This document shows positions 38,790-49,120 of a DNA stretch of 64,000 nt, one piece after another. Position 1 is the first letter of the stretch. Every line of letters begins with the position of its first letter. Under the pieces are notes generated by a model that saw nothing but the letters and a program-made list of their open reading frames with translations, searched no databases and was not told the DNA's origin. Source of the DNA: Coriaria nepalensis (lineage: Eukaryota; Streptophyta; Magnoliopsida; Cucurbitales; Coriariaceae); NCBI GenBank assembly GCA_027186245.1, contig CP114498.1:6083501-6147500 (forward strand), read 5' to 3'. The translations under genes were made by a program, and so were the position numbers.

Positions 38790-40810
38790 ACATATTCTGA
38801 AAATATTCAGCAAAGTCTTTATTATGAGTTGTATGTTGACCTTGATGAAATGCATGCTCCCAATCTCTTATGCGTAATATTGCTTCAACCAATTATGCCT
38901 TTAACGAAGCTCTTATATCTTCAATAACTCTCCCAGTTATACTGAATGCTGATTCGGAAGAAACTGTTGAGACAGAAACAGTTAAGACATCTCGTGCAAG
39001 TCATGCTAGTATAGGAAATCGTGTAGAGCTTTTCTTCCACCAATCCAACAGGCATAAGGATTTTGAATCATTTGCACCAGAATCAAAAAATGAGAAATCG
39101 GTTTGGAGGTATTTCTGGAGTTCCATCCCAGTGAAACTAGAACCGGAACCGGAATCGGTTACAAAATTCCAACTCTTCCTCTTGGGTCGAATCTCTTGTT
39201 CTCGTGTTTGTTATCGCAAGTAGCTGTACTTATTATCATAAATATCAAACACTTCATATAACTTGTTAGTAGCATTAGTAATAGTGAAAGAATAATCAAT
39301 ATTTATATATTGACTCTTAAATGTATGAGTATTTGTTAAACCCTATAACTTAACCCTATGATCTAATATAAAAGCAAAAGTATATAAAAGAGGAATTTCC
39401 TTCCAATATTTTTTAAATTTTGAAACCATTTTCTGAACAACTGGTTTAAATACTTCATCATACTCATATATCTTAAACAAGCTAGTCATTTCAACAAGTG
39501 AATGCAAAACAAGAGGAGATGTAGGATAATAAACACCTGAAAGTCGAACAGTATAATCATAAAATATTTCTAAAAAATATGTAAAATTTTCAGGTATATC
39601 CCAATAAGAACTATTCAACATAACATGAGGATCACAAGAATTTAAAAAATCACTAATTATTTCTTTATGTGGGAGAGCATTTTTCAATATTAAATATGTG
39701 GAATTCCACCTTATCGGCATATCAATTCCAAACTTTCGAGGCTTCATATTGAATGACCTACAGTATCTTTTAAACTTAGCTATCCTAGAATTTGAACTAG
39801 TAATCCAAGATAATACCGTACGAATTTTATCAACAGAATTGTTTACCTGTTGTTCTTGCATACCTAATTTTACAATGAGGTTTATGATGTGACACACGCA
39901 ACGCTGATGTAGGAAGACTCCACCATTATATTGGCTAAGCTGTGATTCAAATAAAGAGACGGCCCTTGTGTTTGCCGCAACATTATCCAAAGTTATGGAT
40001 ATTATACGACTTTTGATATCAAACTCACTCAAAATTTACATTATTAAATCACATATATTTTCACCAGTATGTGCTTTATTTATAACTCTAAATCCTATTA
40101 ATTTTGTATTTAAAGTCCATTCTAAATCTAAATAATGAATATCAACACATAAATAGTCCTTTTTAGAACATGCATTCCAAATATGAGAAGTTAAGGCAAA
40201 AGTTAGATTTATATAATCACATTATAATTTTAATTTATCACGTTTGTTTTTAAAATATGCAAATATTATCAGATCTAGTAATATTTCTACGTATGCTCTT
40301 ATATTGTGGGATATGTGCTCTTCTAATGTGATCTTCATAATAAACACTGTCACCAAAATTAATAGGTAAATTAGTAACAGCAATAAGTCTAACTAAAAAT
40401 TCTCTAGCAACTATTGGATCATAAGTGCACGTACTAACTATACCATCAGTGTTAAAATTCAGTTGAGTTTGATTCATACCTACACTAGTTTTAGCCATGC
40501 ATTTGTCTTTGTGGCATTTCAAGTGATTAGTTCTATCATTTGAATCTGCGACCAAAATACTTTTGCAATACTTGCACATTGCACCATCAATGTCCGCACC
40601 TTTCTTATTTTTGTGTGGAACTACGTCGAATGTATCCCAAATTCCGAATATTCACTTATTATGTCTCTTTGTGGGCATTATACTTGCGACAGTACCAGTA
40701 TCAGTATTAGATGAATATGATGGTGGTGTTAGACTTGGACAACCTGGTAGTATATTAGATTATGATGGAACTGATGGTATCGGTAGTGAATTTGAACCGA
40801 TTTGTACATA
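38790..40810 (-). pseudogene. hAT transposase (BED finger, RICESLEEPER-like), broken
   Basis: In order on the minus strand: a BED zinc finger (about 40520-40690: WDTFDVV, CKYCKSIL, HLKCHKDKC); the start of the RNase-H-like core (40030-40230: LTSHIWNA, CVDIHYLDLEW, IGFRVINKAHTGENI); the middle (39343-40032: SITLDNVAANT, HQRCVCHIINLIVKLGM, DMPIRWNSTYLILKNAL); and the C-terminal dimerisation domain (38800-39020: VSTVSSESAFSITGRVIED, ASLKA-stop-LVEAI, RIRDW). At least three stops or frame breaks separate these parts. Such proteins cut and paste hAT elements; this copy cannot. Domesticated relatives exist, but here the terminal repeats and damage argue for a plain dead transposon. Confidence 0.9.
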
Positions 40811-41043
40811 AATATTTTGCTCATACTCATTTAGAGAGTTAAAGTCATATTGATGATGATCTATACAAAATTTAAGAGTAAATAATTAATCATAAAAAAT
40901 ATAAATAAATAAAAATTTAAGTAAAAAAGTAAAGCATTAAACATTATGTATAATAATAAATAATAAAAAATAACAATAAGTTTAATTACCTTGGACTTTG
41001 GTTTAATTTATGAAAAATAGAGGATTAGGGATTGAGATTCAAG

Positions 41044-41093
41044 AATAAGGATAAGAGAGATAGCAAGGAATAAGGATAAGAGAGATAGCAAGG
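41044..41093. repeat. 25-bp tandem duplication inside the hAT element
   Basis: AATAAGGATAAGAGAGATAG plus CAAGG occurs twice head to tail in the 5' non-coding part of the transposon. Confidence 0.85.
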
Positions 41094-41578
41094 AATAAGG
41101 ATATGAAATTGAGATTCATGATAAGAAAACTATGGATTATAGAAAAATGAAGATTAATTATAAATTAGGCTATTAGAAGATTAGATAAGAGATTGAGAGA
41201 GAGAGTGTGTGTGAGAAAATGTGAGGAACAATTAGAGAGTAAATATTTATAGAAAAAATTTGGGTGAAGGAAAAATTTAAAAATTATTTTTGTAAGGGGG
41301 TAAAATAAAATAAAATAAAAATTTAAGAATTTTTTTTTTTTAATTTTATTTCTTCAGGGCTTTGAAAACCTTCTCTGAAGCTTTCAAATTTGAAAGCAAA
41401 GCATGTGCGGTAGGCTAAAAAGCCTACCGCACATGCTACACCGCATGCTATTTTTAAGTAGTTTAGGGCCCTCCAAACTTAGAAATTTGTTTAAGTTCTG
41501 GCTTGTATTTATGTGAGGCTTAGGGTCGGATTTTTTTCACAGGCCAAAAAACCCCATTTTGACACCTCTAAATGAGAG

Positions 41579-42985
41579 AGAGAGAACTCTCTTAGTAAAA
41601 AAACCAGGGCTATATCACTACTTATATCAGCTAAAGCATCAATCGGCAAAGAAGTACATTCCTTAAAAACATGAGAAATTTGGATATGAAAAAAGCTAAA
41701 ACTTGATCGTATGCCACCAGTGAGTGATCGAACAAATCGGGCAAGCACGCGTTGAGTGCTTGAACAAGGCTTAGAGAGTCGCATTCAACTCGCAAAGGAT
41801 GAAAACCACGGCGCAACACTTTCTGAATTTCCAAGAACCAAATATGGACTTCAGCAAGAAAACTAGAATCAACGTAGAGAAGTGTTTAAAAGGCTCGGCA
41901 AAGCTGACAATGGTGGTCCCTAATAATATCACCACAGCTTGCTTACAAAGAACTCCTCTTCAAGGCTCCATCTACATTTATAGAAACCACTAGGAGGACG
42001 AGACCACTGACAAGCAAATGGTTTGCGCATAATAGATTGTTGAACATGGCAACCCCAACTGCAAGGACTTCAGGCCAACTGGGGAGGAGATGGATTTGAA
42101 AGTTGTAAGCTTATCCGGATCCTTGATCTAGCAATGGACTTTAAGGAGAATAGAGGTTGCATGCATAGAATAACCATCATAAAGGCTTTATTCCTGCTCA
42201 ACGAAATTTCCCAAGAAATAAGAGATGGAAAAGGTCTCTCTAGCCGCCAAAATGTCCTTCCAATTCTTAGAACTCACAAAACAATCTAACCACAAAGAGA
42301 GGGTTAGGCCTTTCGTATACTTACACGACATAAACTGGCACCATAAACTGGACCCCGTAAGCAACCTCCAAATCCTATTCATTTAAAAGGCAAGCTTCAT
42401 ATCTTTCATCCTTCTCAGCCCGAAGACCCCAGCTTCCACATCAAAACATATGCGGTCCCATGCAATCTACGATTCTTTACAGAATCATATGTGCCCTAGA
42501 AAAACCGTGTAAGGAGGGATTCCATGCTATCTAGAATATTGTTAGGAACACAGCAAGAAGACAAGAGATGGAGAGAGAATGAAGACAACACATGCTTGAG
42601 GAGTATAGGCTTCCCTCCATTAGACAATAAATGAGCCGTCCATCCATCAATTCTCCTGGAGACTTTATCTATCAAGCTAGCAAAAGCATTGGCATTCAAG
42701 TGACCATAAGCAAGTTGGACTCCCAGATAAGTGCAAGGTAAGGTCTCTCGATGGAAATTAGTGAGAGAACCAATCATGTTCCTCTTGACAGTAAGGCAGT
42801 TTGAATTCAAATAGAAGTTGCTTTTAGGAGCACTAACACATTTCCCAGAAGCCGTTTGGTAATTAGACAGAAGTTACATAAATTTTCTTATACTATAGTT
42901 CCCTCAATTGCAAAAAATCAGCATATCATCCTCAAAGAGGAGATGCGAGACTAGGGGCAGCCCCTCCTAGTAATAAAAGGAAGAA
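41579..42985 (-). pseudogene. L1-type LINE relic: reverse transcriptase end, zf-RVT, RNase H
   Basis: Minus strand, broken frames in the normal order. The reverse transcriptase active-site block is near 42920 (LFEDDMLIF, where YADD/FADD is usual). Then come NYQTASGKCVS, YLGVQLAYG, IDGWTAHLLSNGGKPILLKH (42496-42840), a zf-RVT-like part (42188-42382: IWRLLTGSSLWCQF), and a C-terminal RNase H (about 41590-42020: SRPPSGFYK, NVDGA, RVECDSLSLVQALNA, ISHVFKECTSL). Plant L1 elements carry this layout. The hAT element sits exactly at its distal end, with one copy of the target duplication in the LINE sequence. Confidence 0.8.
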
Positions 42986-43289
42986 TGGAACCATCTTGGA
43001 TAGGTTTTGATATGATTATACTAAAATGAACTTAGTCCATAATCAAGGAGGTTGACATTAGTAAATAGCTTCTTGAATTTGTATAAATTGGCATAGAAGT
43101 TGAAGTTATTCACAACTACGATAGACTGGAGTAGGAAAATAACAACAAAACTATAGAGGAATAAACACTAGGATTATGGTGACCAACTTATAATTCTTGC
43201 AAAGTGCACAAAATAATATAATAGTATAGTAAGTAAATATGAAAGTCGCATCCCCAATGGTAGGGGAGGGAATCAAAAATATTTTTATA
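42986..43289. other. Short spacer between LINE and gypsy relics
   Basis: No recognisable coding sequence. It may be the more upstream, unreadable part of the LINE. Confidence 0.3.
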
Positions 43290-43640
43290 TTTTTGTTAAT
43301 CTTTGGAGTAATTTTATAGTTTTATTTTATCTTTTATCTTTTAGTTATGGGACATAATTTGTTAAGATTTTTTATATTTTAGGATTTTGATTTTAATTAT
43401 TTTTTAATTAGTAGTTTTAATTGTTAGTATTTCTTGTGTATGAAGGCTTCTAGATTTTGTCCCTATGGGGAGTGTATAGTTTTGATGAATAATCTTGTGA
43501 TCGATAAGAAAAATTTTGAGTTTCTCTCCTTTGGTGGATTCCCATCCGTTCAAGCGATTATAAAGTAAATAAATGTTTGTGTGTTTACGAACATGAATTC
43601 ATTTACTTTTTTTTTCCTTTTCGCGCTTCCATCCTATATC
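43290..43640 (+). mobile_element. 5' LTR of a deleted Ty3/gypsy element
   Basis: It shares with 44860-45240 a colinear series of words: ATAATTTGTTAAGATTTTTT / ATAATTTATTAAGATTTTTT, then TAGTTTTAATT, GGTTTCTAGATTT-like, TTGTCCCTA, GATCGAT, and TTTGAGTTTCTCT. A primer-binding site follows at once. The exact 5' edge is uncertain. Confidence 0.65.
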
Positions 43641-43643
43641 AGG

Positions 43644-43655
43644 TGGTATCATAAC
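43644..43655 (+). other. Primer-binding site (tRNA-Met type, two changes)
   Basis: TGGTATCATAAC against the consensus TGGTATCAGAGC, directly after the 5' LTR. Confidence 0.65.
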
Positions 43656-43679
43656 TATGATTGACAATCATTTTGAAAG

Positions 43680-44420
43680 CCTAGACATAAGGATGCAAGA
43701 GATTCCTATATTCAATGGAAGCCACGTGGATGCTTCTCTTGGCTAGTTGAACAAGGAAAATAGGTTTTTTCCAATTATGGATATTAGTGAAGAACACAAA
43801 GTTGCACTAATTGAGTTCAAATTGAAGGGAGGAGTTAGAGTCTGGTGGCAGAGTCTGACAAACGCAGGTAAGAGTTTGGATTATGACGAGGGAGTTATTG
43901 CAATGCCAATTCCTTCATAGGTATTATATGTAGATGTTGAATAGACATGGTATTAATAAACAAGAGGAGTTGATTCATCGAAGAAAGATATTTCATGCTA
44001 AGTATCTAGTAGATCAGGGTGTTTGTAGCATGATCATAGACAATTGGAATTGTGACAATTGGACACTCAAAAGCTAGTATATCATATAAAGCTGCCAACA
44101 CCCAACTCTTTATTAGATTGGTTGGAATAAGAAGAAACCATCTATTCAGGTAACTCTGATTTATAAGTATCTTTATTTATGGAAATTTTTTTTATAAATT
44201 TGAATTTATTTATGATGTTGAAATAGACGCATGTCATATTCTACTGGATAAACAATGGCAGTTTGATGTAGATACCATATATAGGGGTAGAGATAACATC
44301 TATATGTTTCATTGAGAAGATAATAATTTTCAAGTTATTCCAACAGAAAGTGTGTCCAAAACATCTAAAGTTAAAGAGAAAGCTTTTAATGAAGATCCAA
44401 AAAAAATCGTCTTTAGTTGA
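43680..44420 (+). pseudogene. Ty3/gypsy gag and protease-linker relic
   Basis: Gag text at 43690-44000: IPIFNGSHVDASL, EEHKVALIEFKLKGG, VWWQSL. This matches the plant gypsy gag core ('F.G..dp..fl.w', 'vp...kv..v..kL.g.a..WW..l'). At 44210-44330 the frame reads VDACHILLDK, QWQFDVDTIYRGRDN, the protease-to-RT linker ('acHiLLGrPWqfd....h.Gr.N'). Stops interrupt both. A Lys/Glu-rich open frame (44350-44574) follows; it is the next polyprotein stretch and not a gene of its own. Reverse transcriptase and integrase are missing. Confidence 0.7.
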
Positions 44421-44859
44421 GAATACAGATGCACAAATTTTAGAGAATGAGATCTCACAAGAAGATAGCAAAATCCAAATCAAAGAAGATCATGAAAAAA
44501 TCAAAATTCATGAAGGATTAGGGGAAAAGAAGATAGATATTACCAAAAGTCAAGGATCATTTGAAAATCATTGAACTTGGGCTTATTGATTTTATTGGAC
44601 TTGATAAATATGAGTAAAATTCAAGTGTGGAACTTTTAATCGAGATTCTAAATCACTTGAAGATTCAACATAAAGTTTTTATAATAAAGTAATATTGGAG
44701 ATTGACTACATAAATAGGTTGAAGATTGTTGTATATCTGAAGTATTTTTTTAATTTGGAATGGACGATTTCAATATTTAAATAGTAACTCGATGATGAGT
44801 TATTTTTAAATTAACTAGAATGATAAGGGATAAGAATTGAAGTATTTTTCTATTAGGGG

Positions 44860-45240
44860 TATTTTTTTAATTTTATTTTATTTTAATTATCTTCTACTTA
44901 TGGTCATAATTTATTAAGATTTTTTATATTTAAAGATCTTTAGTTTGAAGATTATTGTTTGAAGATTATTGTATATCCGAAGTATTTTTTTTTGTAGTTT
45001 TAATTATTAACATTTCTTATGTATTAGGGTTTCTAGATTTGTTCCCTAGGGACTTTATAGTTCTGAAGAATAATTTTACGATCGATACAAAAATTTGAGT
45101 TTCTCTATTTGGTAGATTCTAATGAGTAATTGATTCAAACTGTGTCTTACGTCTGTTTGAACGATTATTGAGCAAACACCCATTCATATATTTGCGAACA
45201 AGAATAAATTTTCTTTTATTTTCCTTTTTGCAAAGTTATT
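44860..45240 (+). mobile_element. 3' LTR of the deleted Ty3/gypsy element
   Basis: Colinear with 43290-43640 but diverged. It also contains a doubled AGATTATTGT...GAAGTATTTTTTT phrase (44946-44990) that resembles 44720-44750 just upstream of the LTR, so there was local rearrangement. Confidence 0.6.
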
Positions 45241-45885
45241 AATTATATTTAATTATCAATGTCTTTTGAAAACAAAAGTGAAAGTTATTGAAATATATCT
45301 GAGGAATTCCTCCATTTCCAAAAGCAGAAGCTTCGTCTTCTTCCTTTCGAGAAGAACATTGCAAAGCAATTTGTAAAGGATGAAGATCCCCAAATTCAAA
45401 TCCATGCAAAACGTGGTCATGTCAAGGAAAAAGAAGACTTATTCATTTAGATCACCCGGTGTAGTTATGTTGGGGTACTATTATGATCAAAATGCAGAGC
45501 TTCACTTAGCTGATTGCTACATTACCAAAGTTCGTTACAATGAGATTATTATGCTTTTATTCTTTTGTACACATGTGTAAAGCTAGTGGTTTCGTTTTCT
45601 TTATATAGATAGTCCTGGAAGTACTTAACCTTCAACAAATACGATTGAATTTTTTACTATTCTTCTTCTCCATTTTTTCTTACTTCTTCCCAGATCAGAG
45701 ACATAATGAAAAAAAAAAAAAAACGACTAATTCATTAAAAACTATAGTGGAATATGATTCCACTATATCTTTACTAATACTTCATTACTAATTTTTCAGA
45801 ATCCACTAATCCTTATAGAATTTAGCACGGGGCCCACAAAGTACTCACTAAACTCTTAATCAAAGATAACTTATATGGTCTAGAG
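45241..45885. other. Spacer with one unrecognised small frame
   Basis: A plus-strand frame at 45380-45580 (66 aa) contains SFRSPGVVMLGYYYDQNAEL. It looks more protein-like than its neighbours, but I cannot place it in any family. It has no evident promoter or splice partner. Confidence 0.3.
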
Positions 45886-46440
45886 CAAAATGAAAAGAGC
45901 TTTATGTGCTAAATATAAATTAGTATTTTGTAATGGAAAACTTCCAAATCCTAAAAGGGAATCAAATGATCTATAATTAATTTTGGTGAAGCAGATGTCA
46001 TAATTGAAGCTTGTGAAAGATGCAATCATATGGTATTTTCCTAGATGCAAAACTTAGTCGATTTAGAGCTTAGATCCTGTATCTCTGAAATTAGCAATGC
46101 TCAAGAATAAGGGGAAGAATTGAAAGAGAGACTCGCACAACAAGATGGCTCTCGGGTCTATGCACTCAAGAAACAGTTAACATAAGGTGGTGACTCCATA
46201 GTGGTTTATTATGGAAAATTCAAAATTTTATAGGATCAATTACCTGATTTTAAGCTTATTTCAGTGTGTACCTGTGGTTAATTAAAGATTCTAGTGAACA
46301 GATATCACTGGAACAAGGTAATCAAATTCTTGATGGGTGTGCATATTTTGTCTCCAGATATCAAATTATGATGCAACATCCATTACAAAAAGTAAATTTG
46401 GTTTATAATTATATCAAAATCAAGAACGAATAAGAGAAAT
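45886..46440 (+). pseudogene. Ty1/copia gag relic
   Basis: At 45890-46040: RALCAKYKLVFCNGKLPNP and (by frame shift) ACERCNHMVFS, matching copia gag 'aL.aKnKlgFvdGti..P...W.rCn.mv.sWl'. At 46105-46280: LKERLAQQDGSRVYALKKQL, YYGKFKIL and VCTCG. These match 'W.dLkerF.q.n..ri..lk.ei...qG..sv..Yy.klk.lWdeL.....C.C'. Many stops. No integrase or RT follows. Confidence 0.65.
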
Positions 46441-48215
46441 AACATCATTAGAGGTTCCTGCCATGGAACCAGTAGTTATGGTTACAAGGAAATTCCCAAG
46501 AAAATTTTCATGAAACTCTATTTTCTTAAATAAGTTTAGAGAATATGTCAAGAAGCAGAAGATGTTCTGAACTCACTGCATATTTAGTGGACATACACTC
46601 GAGAATTGGCATAACTTATATTTGTTTGGTTTTGAATTGAGCAATTAAATAACTGTATCTTTTAGATTACAATTAAAAAAAAAAAACAAATTCCAATTCA
46701 TCCCATCCACATACGTTCTCCACGTAGGATCATAAGTTTCAAAATAAGGGTACTAATTCAATCCATCAAATTTCTGCAGCAACTACTACATAACGAGCAC
46801 AAGAGCAATTTACTTTTTCTAAAAATAAATACCTGAGAAACTTGTGACTTTACCCAAAGGGAAAACCATTACTTGTACTCCTTAAGTCAACAGGGTTCAG
46901 TCTGTCCATACTGCAGAAGCACAAAATCATGTTATACAACCAATGCTCTTTCTTGTACTTGCTATCCAAATGAAGCTTAAAATATACAATTCCTTTGATA
47001 TTAAATACAAGAGCAAGATACCATATAAATTTCAATATTTCTGTCTTCCCTAAAATCCCTTCCATGACAAGTTTTTCTGCACAGATGGCCTCTGTTACTC
47101 ATATAAGAAACATTCAATTAACAAAAATCTTGATTCTTTTTTATGTTCTATGTGTGCCTTATTTCTCATTGAACTTAATATGAGCTATTAAATTATCAAA
47201 TTCACTACACTGTTGCCTCATTTTCTCCTCATCTCATTGTTTTATCTAGGCCCCATTGGATTGGAAACTATTAGTAAGGGTGAAGTAAAGAAAGAATAGT
47301 CTCTATCAACTCTCCATAGAAGATGTTAATCCTAATACTTTAGTTAATGTACGCTTATGAGTGATTTGGCAGCGGAAATATATATTTAAAATTTTTGGGT
47401 AAGCCTGAACTAGTCATACACTTAGTCCAAGATCAAGATGAAGCATCATACTTTAACCTTCAATTAATAATCCAATACCAAGCTACTTTTAATAATATTA
47501 CTACATTCTAGTGAGAAATTGAAAATATTTACACAAATTAAAATTAATCATATTTTCAATCTAATAGACTCATAATTTAAGTCTATAATAATCATACAAA
47601 TATCATAAAATATTTAATCAGCACTATAGATTCTACATACATATTCCAGCAAAGTGGATAAACTTTTACCCATTACTTCAGGTTCGCTTCAAGTTCTTTT
47701 TGGATCATCCACCATGTTCTTTGGTGGGTCCTCCGAACTCGGCCACTTCTTCCTTCTCTTCATGTATGAAGCTCTTTTAACCATGTTTTAGCTCTATAAC
47801 TTCGACCTTCAAGTTTAAAAACCTATTTCAAGCAGTAACGATGAAAAATAAAAAGAAATAGAAGAAAAAGAGCTCAAGATTGAAGAACAATCTTCAAGTG
47901 GAAGAGATTTGTGGGTATCATGGATCTGTGACGGAAAACAGTTGAAGAAGAAAATGGACAATTGGAATAGTTGTATTTTTTTTTATTCAAAATTTAAAAT
48001 GAGCAAAAAATAATCCATTCTTTTTTATGTATTTTTTAAATACTGAAATGTTAAAAATCCTGGTTTGACCAAGAATTTTTTTTTTTTTTTTAGCGTGTTA
48101 TACTCTTTTAAAAAATCCAAAACTAGGCTATTAACAAAATACCTCTGAAATATATCACTGCAGTTACCTGCATTTAAAAGATATACACTTTAATACCTCA
48201 GTCTAGTAACATGGT
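46441..48215. other. Spacer without supported genes
   Basis: Open frames at 46850-47065 and 46995-47183 overlap on opposite strands and have no domain. A poly(T) run is at 48078-48091. Nothing else is recognised. Confidence 0.3.
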
Positions 48216-48221
48216 CCTATC

Positions 48222-49120
48222 TAGAGGTGGCAATATGGGTAGGGTCGGGCCAAGCCCGTACCTTGCTAGTTACAGGCTACGAGCTCCGCACGAGCTTATA
48301 TATCAAGCCCGCGAGCTAGCCCGGCTCAGCCTATTTTTAAATGGGCCTGCGGATTTACAGGTTACTCGTAAGTCTAATTAAATATTTTTAAAATTTTAAT
48401 TTATATAATTTAAGATTTAAGTGGTTTAAATTTTAAAACTTAATAATTTAAATTAAAAATTAGAAACTATAAATAAGTGAAATAAGAAACAAAAATAAGA
48501 AATGACAATATAATAACTTTAAAACTTAAACTTAAATAAAAAAATAAAAAATAGATAAATAAATAACTACAAAATAATATTATGTCACCATCACGTACGT
48601 TTGAGTTATGATGGCATTGCAATGGCCATATTGTTTTTTGGTCTTGCATCAAAAAGTTTTATACATAGTAAATATTATGCAAATCATCGTCTAATTTCAT
48701 TATATCAATAAACTTATAAAGCTTTGTAAAATGGTCCCAAGTAGAGTTTCTTTTGCAAGCTGGTCCTGGCTGTCCAATATCTCTAGCTCTATCAAATTAT
48801 ATTATTGGAAATTTTTAAAATTTTTAGAGAATTGAGTGTAATAATATAAGTGAGAGAGATAAAGTATTTGTATAGAAGAAAGCATAAGGAGGTTACTGTA
48901 AAAGGAAAGTGTGATACTTATATGAAAAAATGAAGAATGTCTTTTATGAATATAAAAGATGTCTTTTGTATTATAAAACTTTTTTATCAAAAAATTAAAA
49001 AAAAAAAACTCATTTTTTTAACTCATTTTTAATCGAGCTAAGGCCGAAGCGAGAGTTTTGAAACTCGGTCCGACTTAAATGGGCTCGGGCCTAGCCTAGA
49101 TCACCATGATGGGACTCCCA
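48222..49120. mobile_element. Possible non-autonomous hAT-like element
   Basis: The left part starts TAGAGGTGGCAATATGGGTA, followed by GGGTCGGGCC, GAGCTAGCCCGGCTC and GGGCCTGCGG. The right part near 49070-49110 has AAATGGGCTCGGGCCTAGCC, which read from the other strand gives GGCTAGGCCCGAGCCCATTT. These mirror each other as hAT subterminal motifs do. I could not fix a clean right terminus or target duplication, and the roughly 900 bp between have no transposase. Confidence 0.4.

Larger units (their letters stand above)
38193..41570 (-). mobile_element. Complete hAT DNA transposon, inactive
   Basis: The left end is CAGAGGTGTTAAAACGGG; the right end on the other strand is TAGAGGTGTCAAAATGGG, imperfect terminal inverted repeats. 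Flanks 38185-38192 (AATGGGAG) and 41571-41578 (AATGAGAG) form an 8-bp target duplication with one difference, as expected for hAT. Subterminal GGGCC/GGCCC words are dense at 38205-38410. Length is 3378 bp. The transposase inside runs on the minus strand and is broken. Confidence 0.88.

Noticed and set aside
38870..39223. 117-aa plus-strand frame in the hAT element
   Set aside because: The minus strand here encodes the conserved dimerisation domain of the transposase; the plus frame is its shadow.
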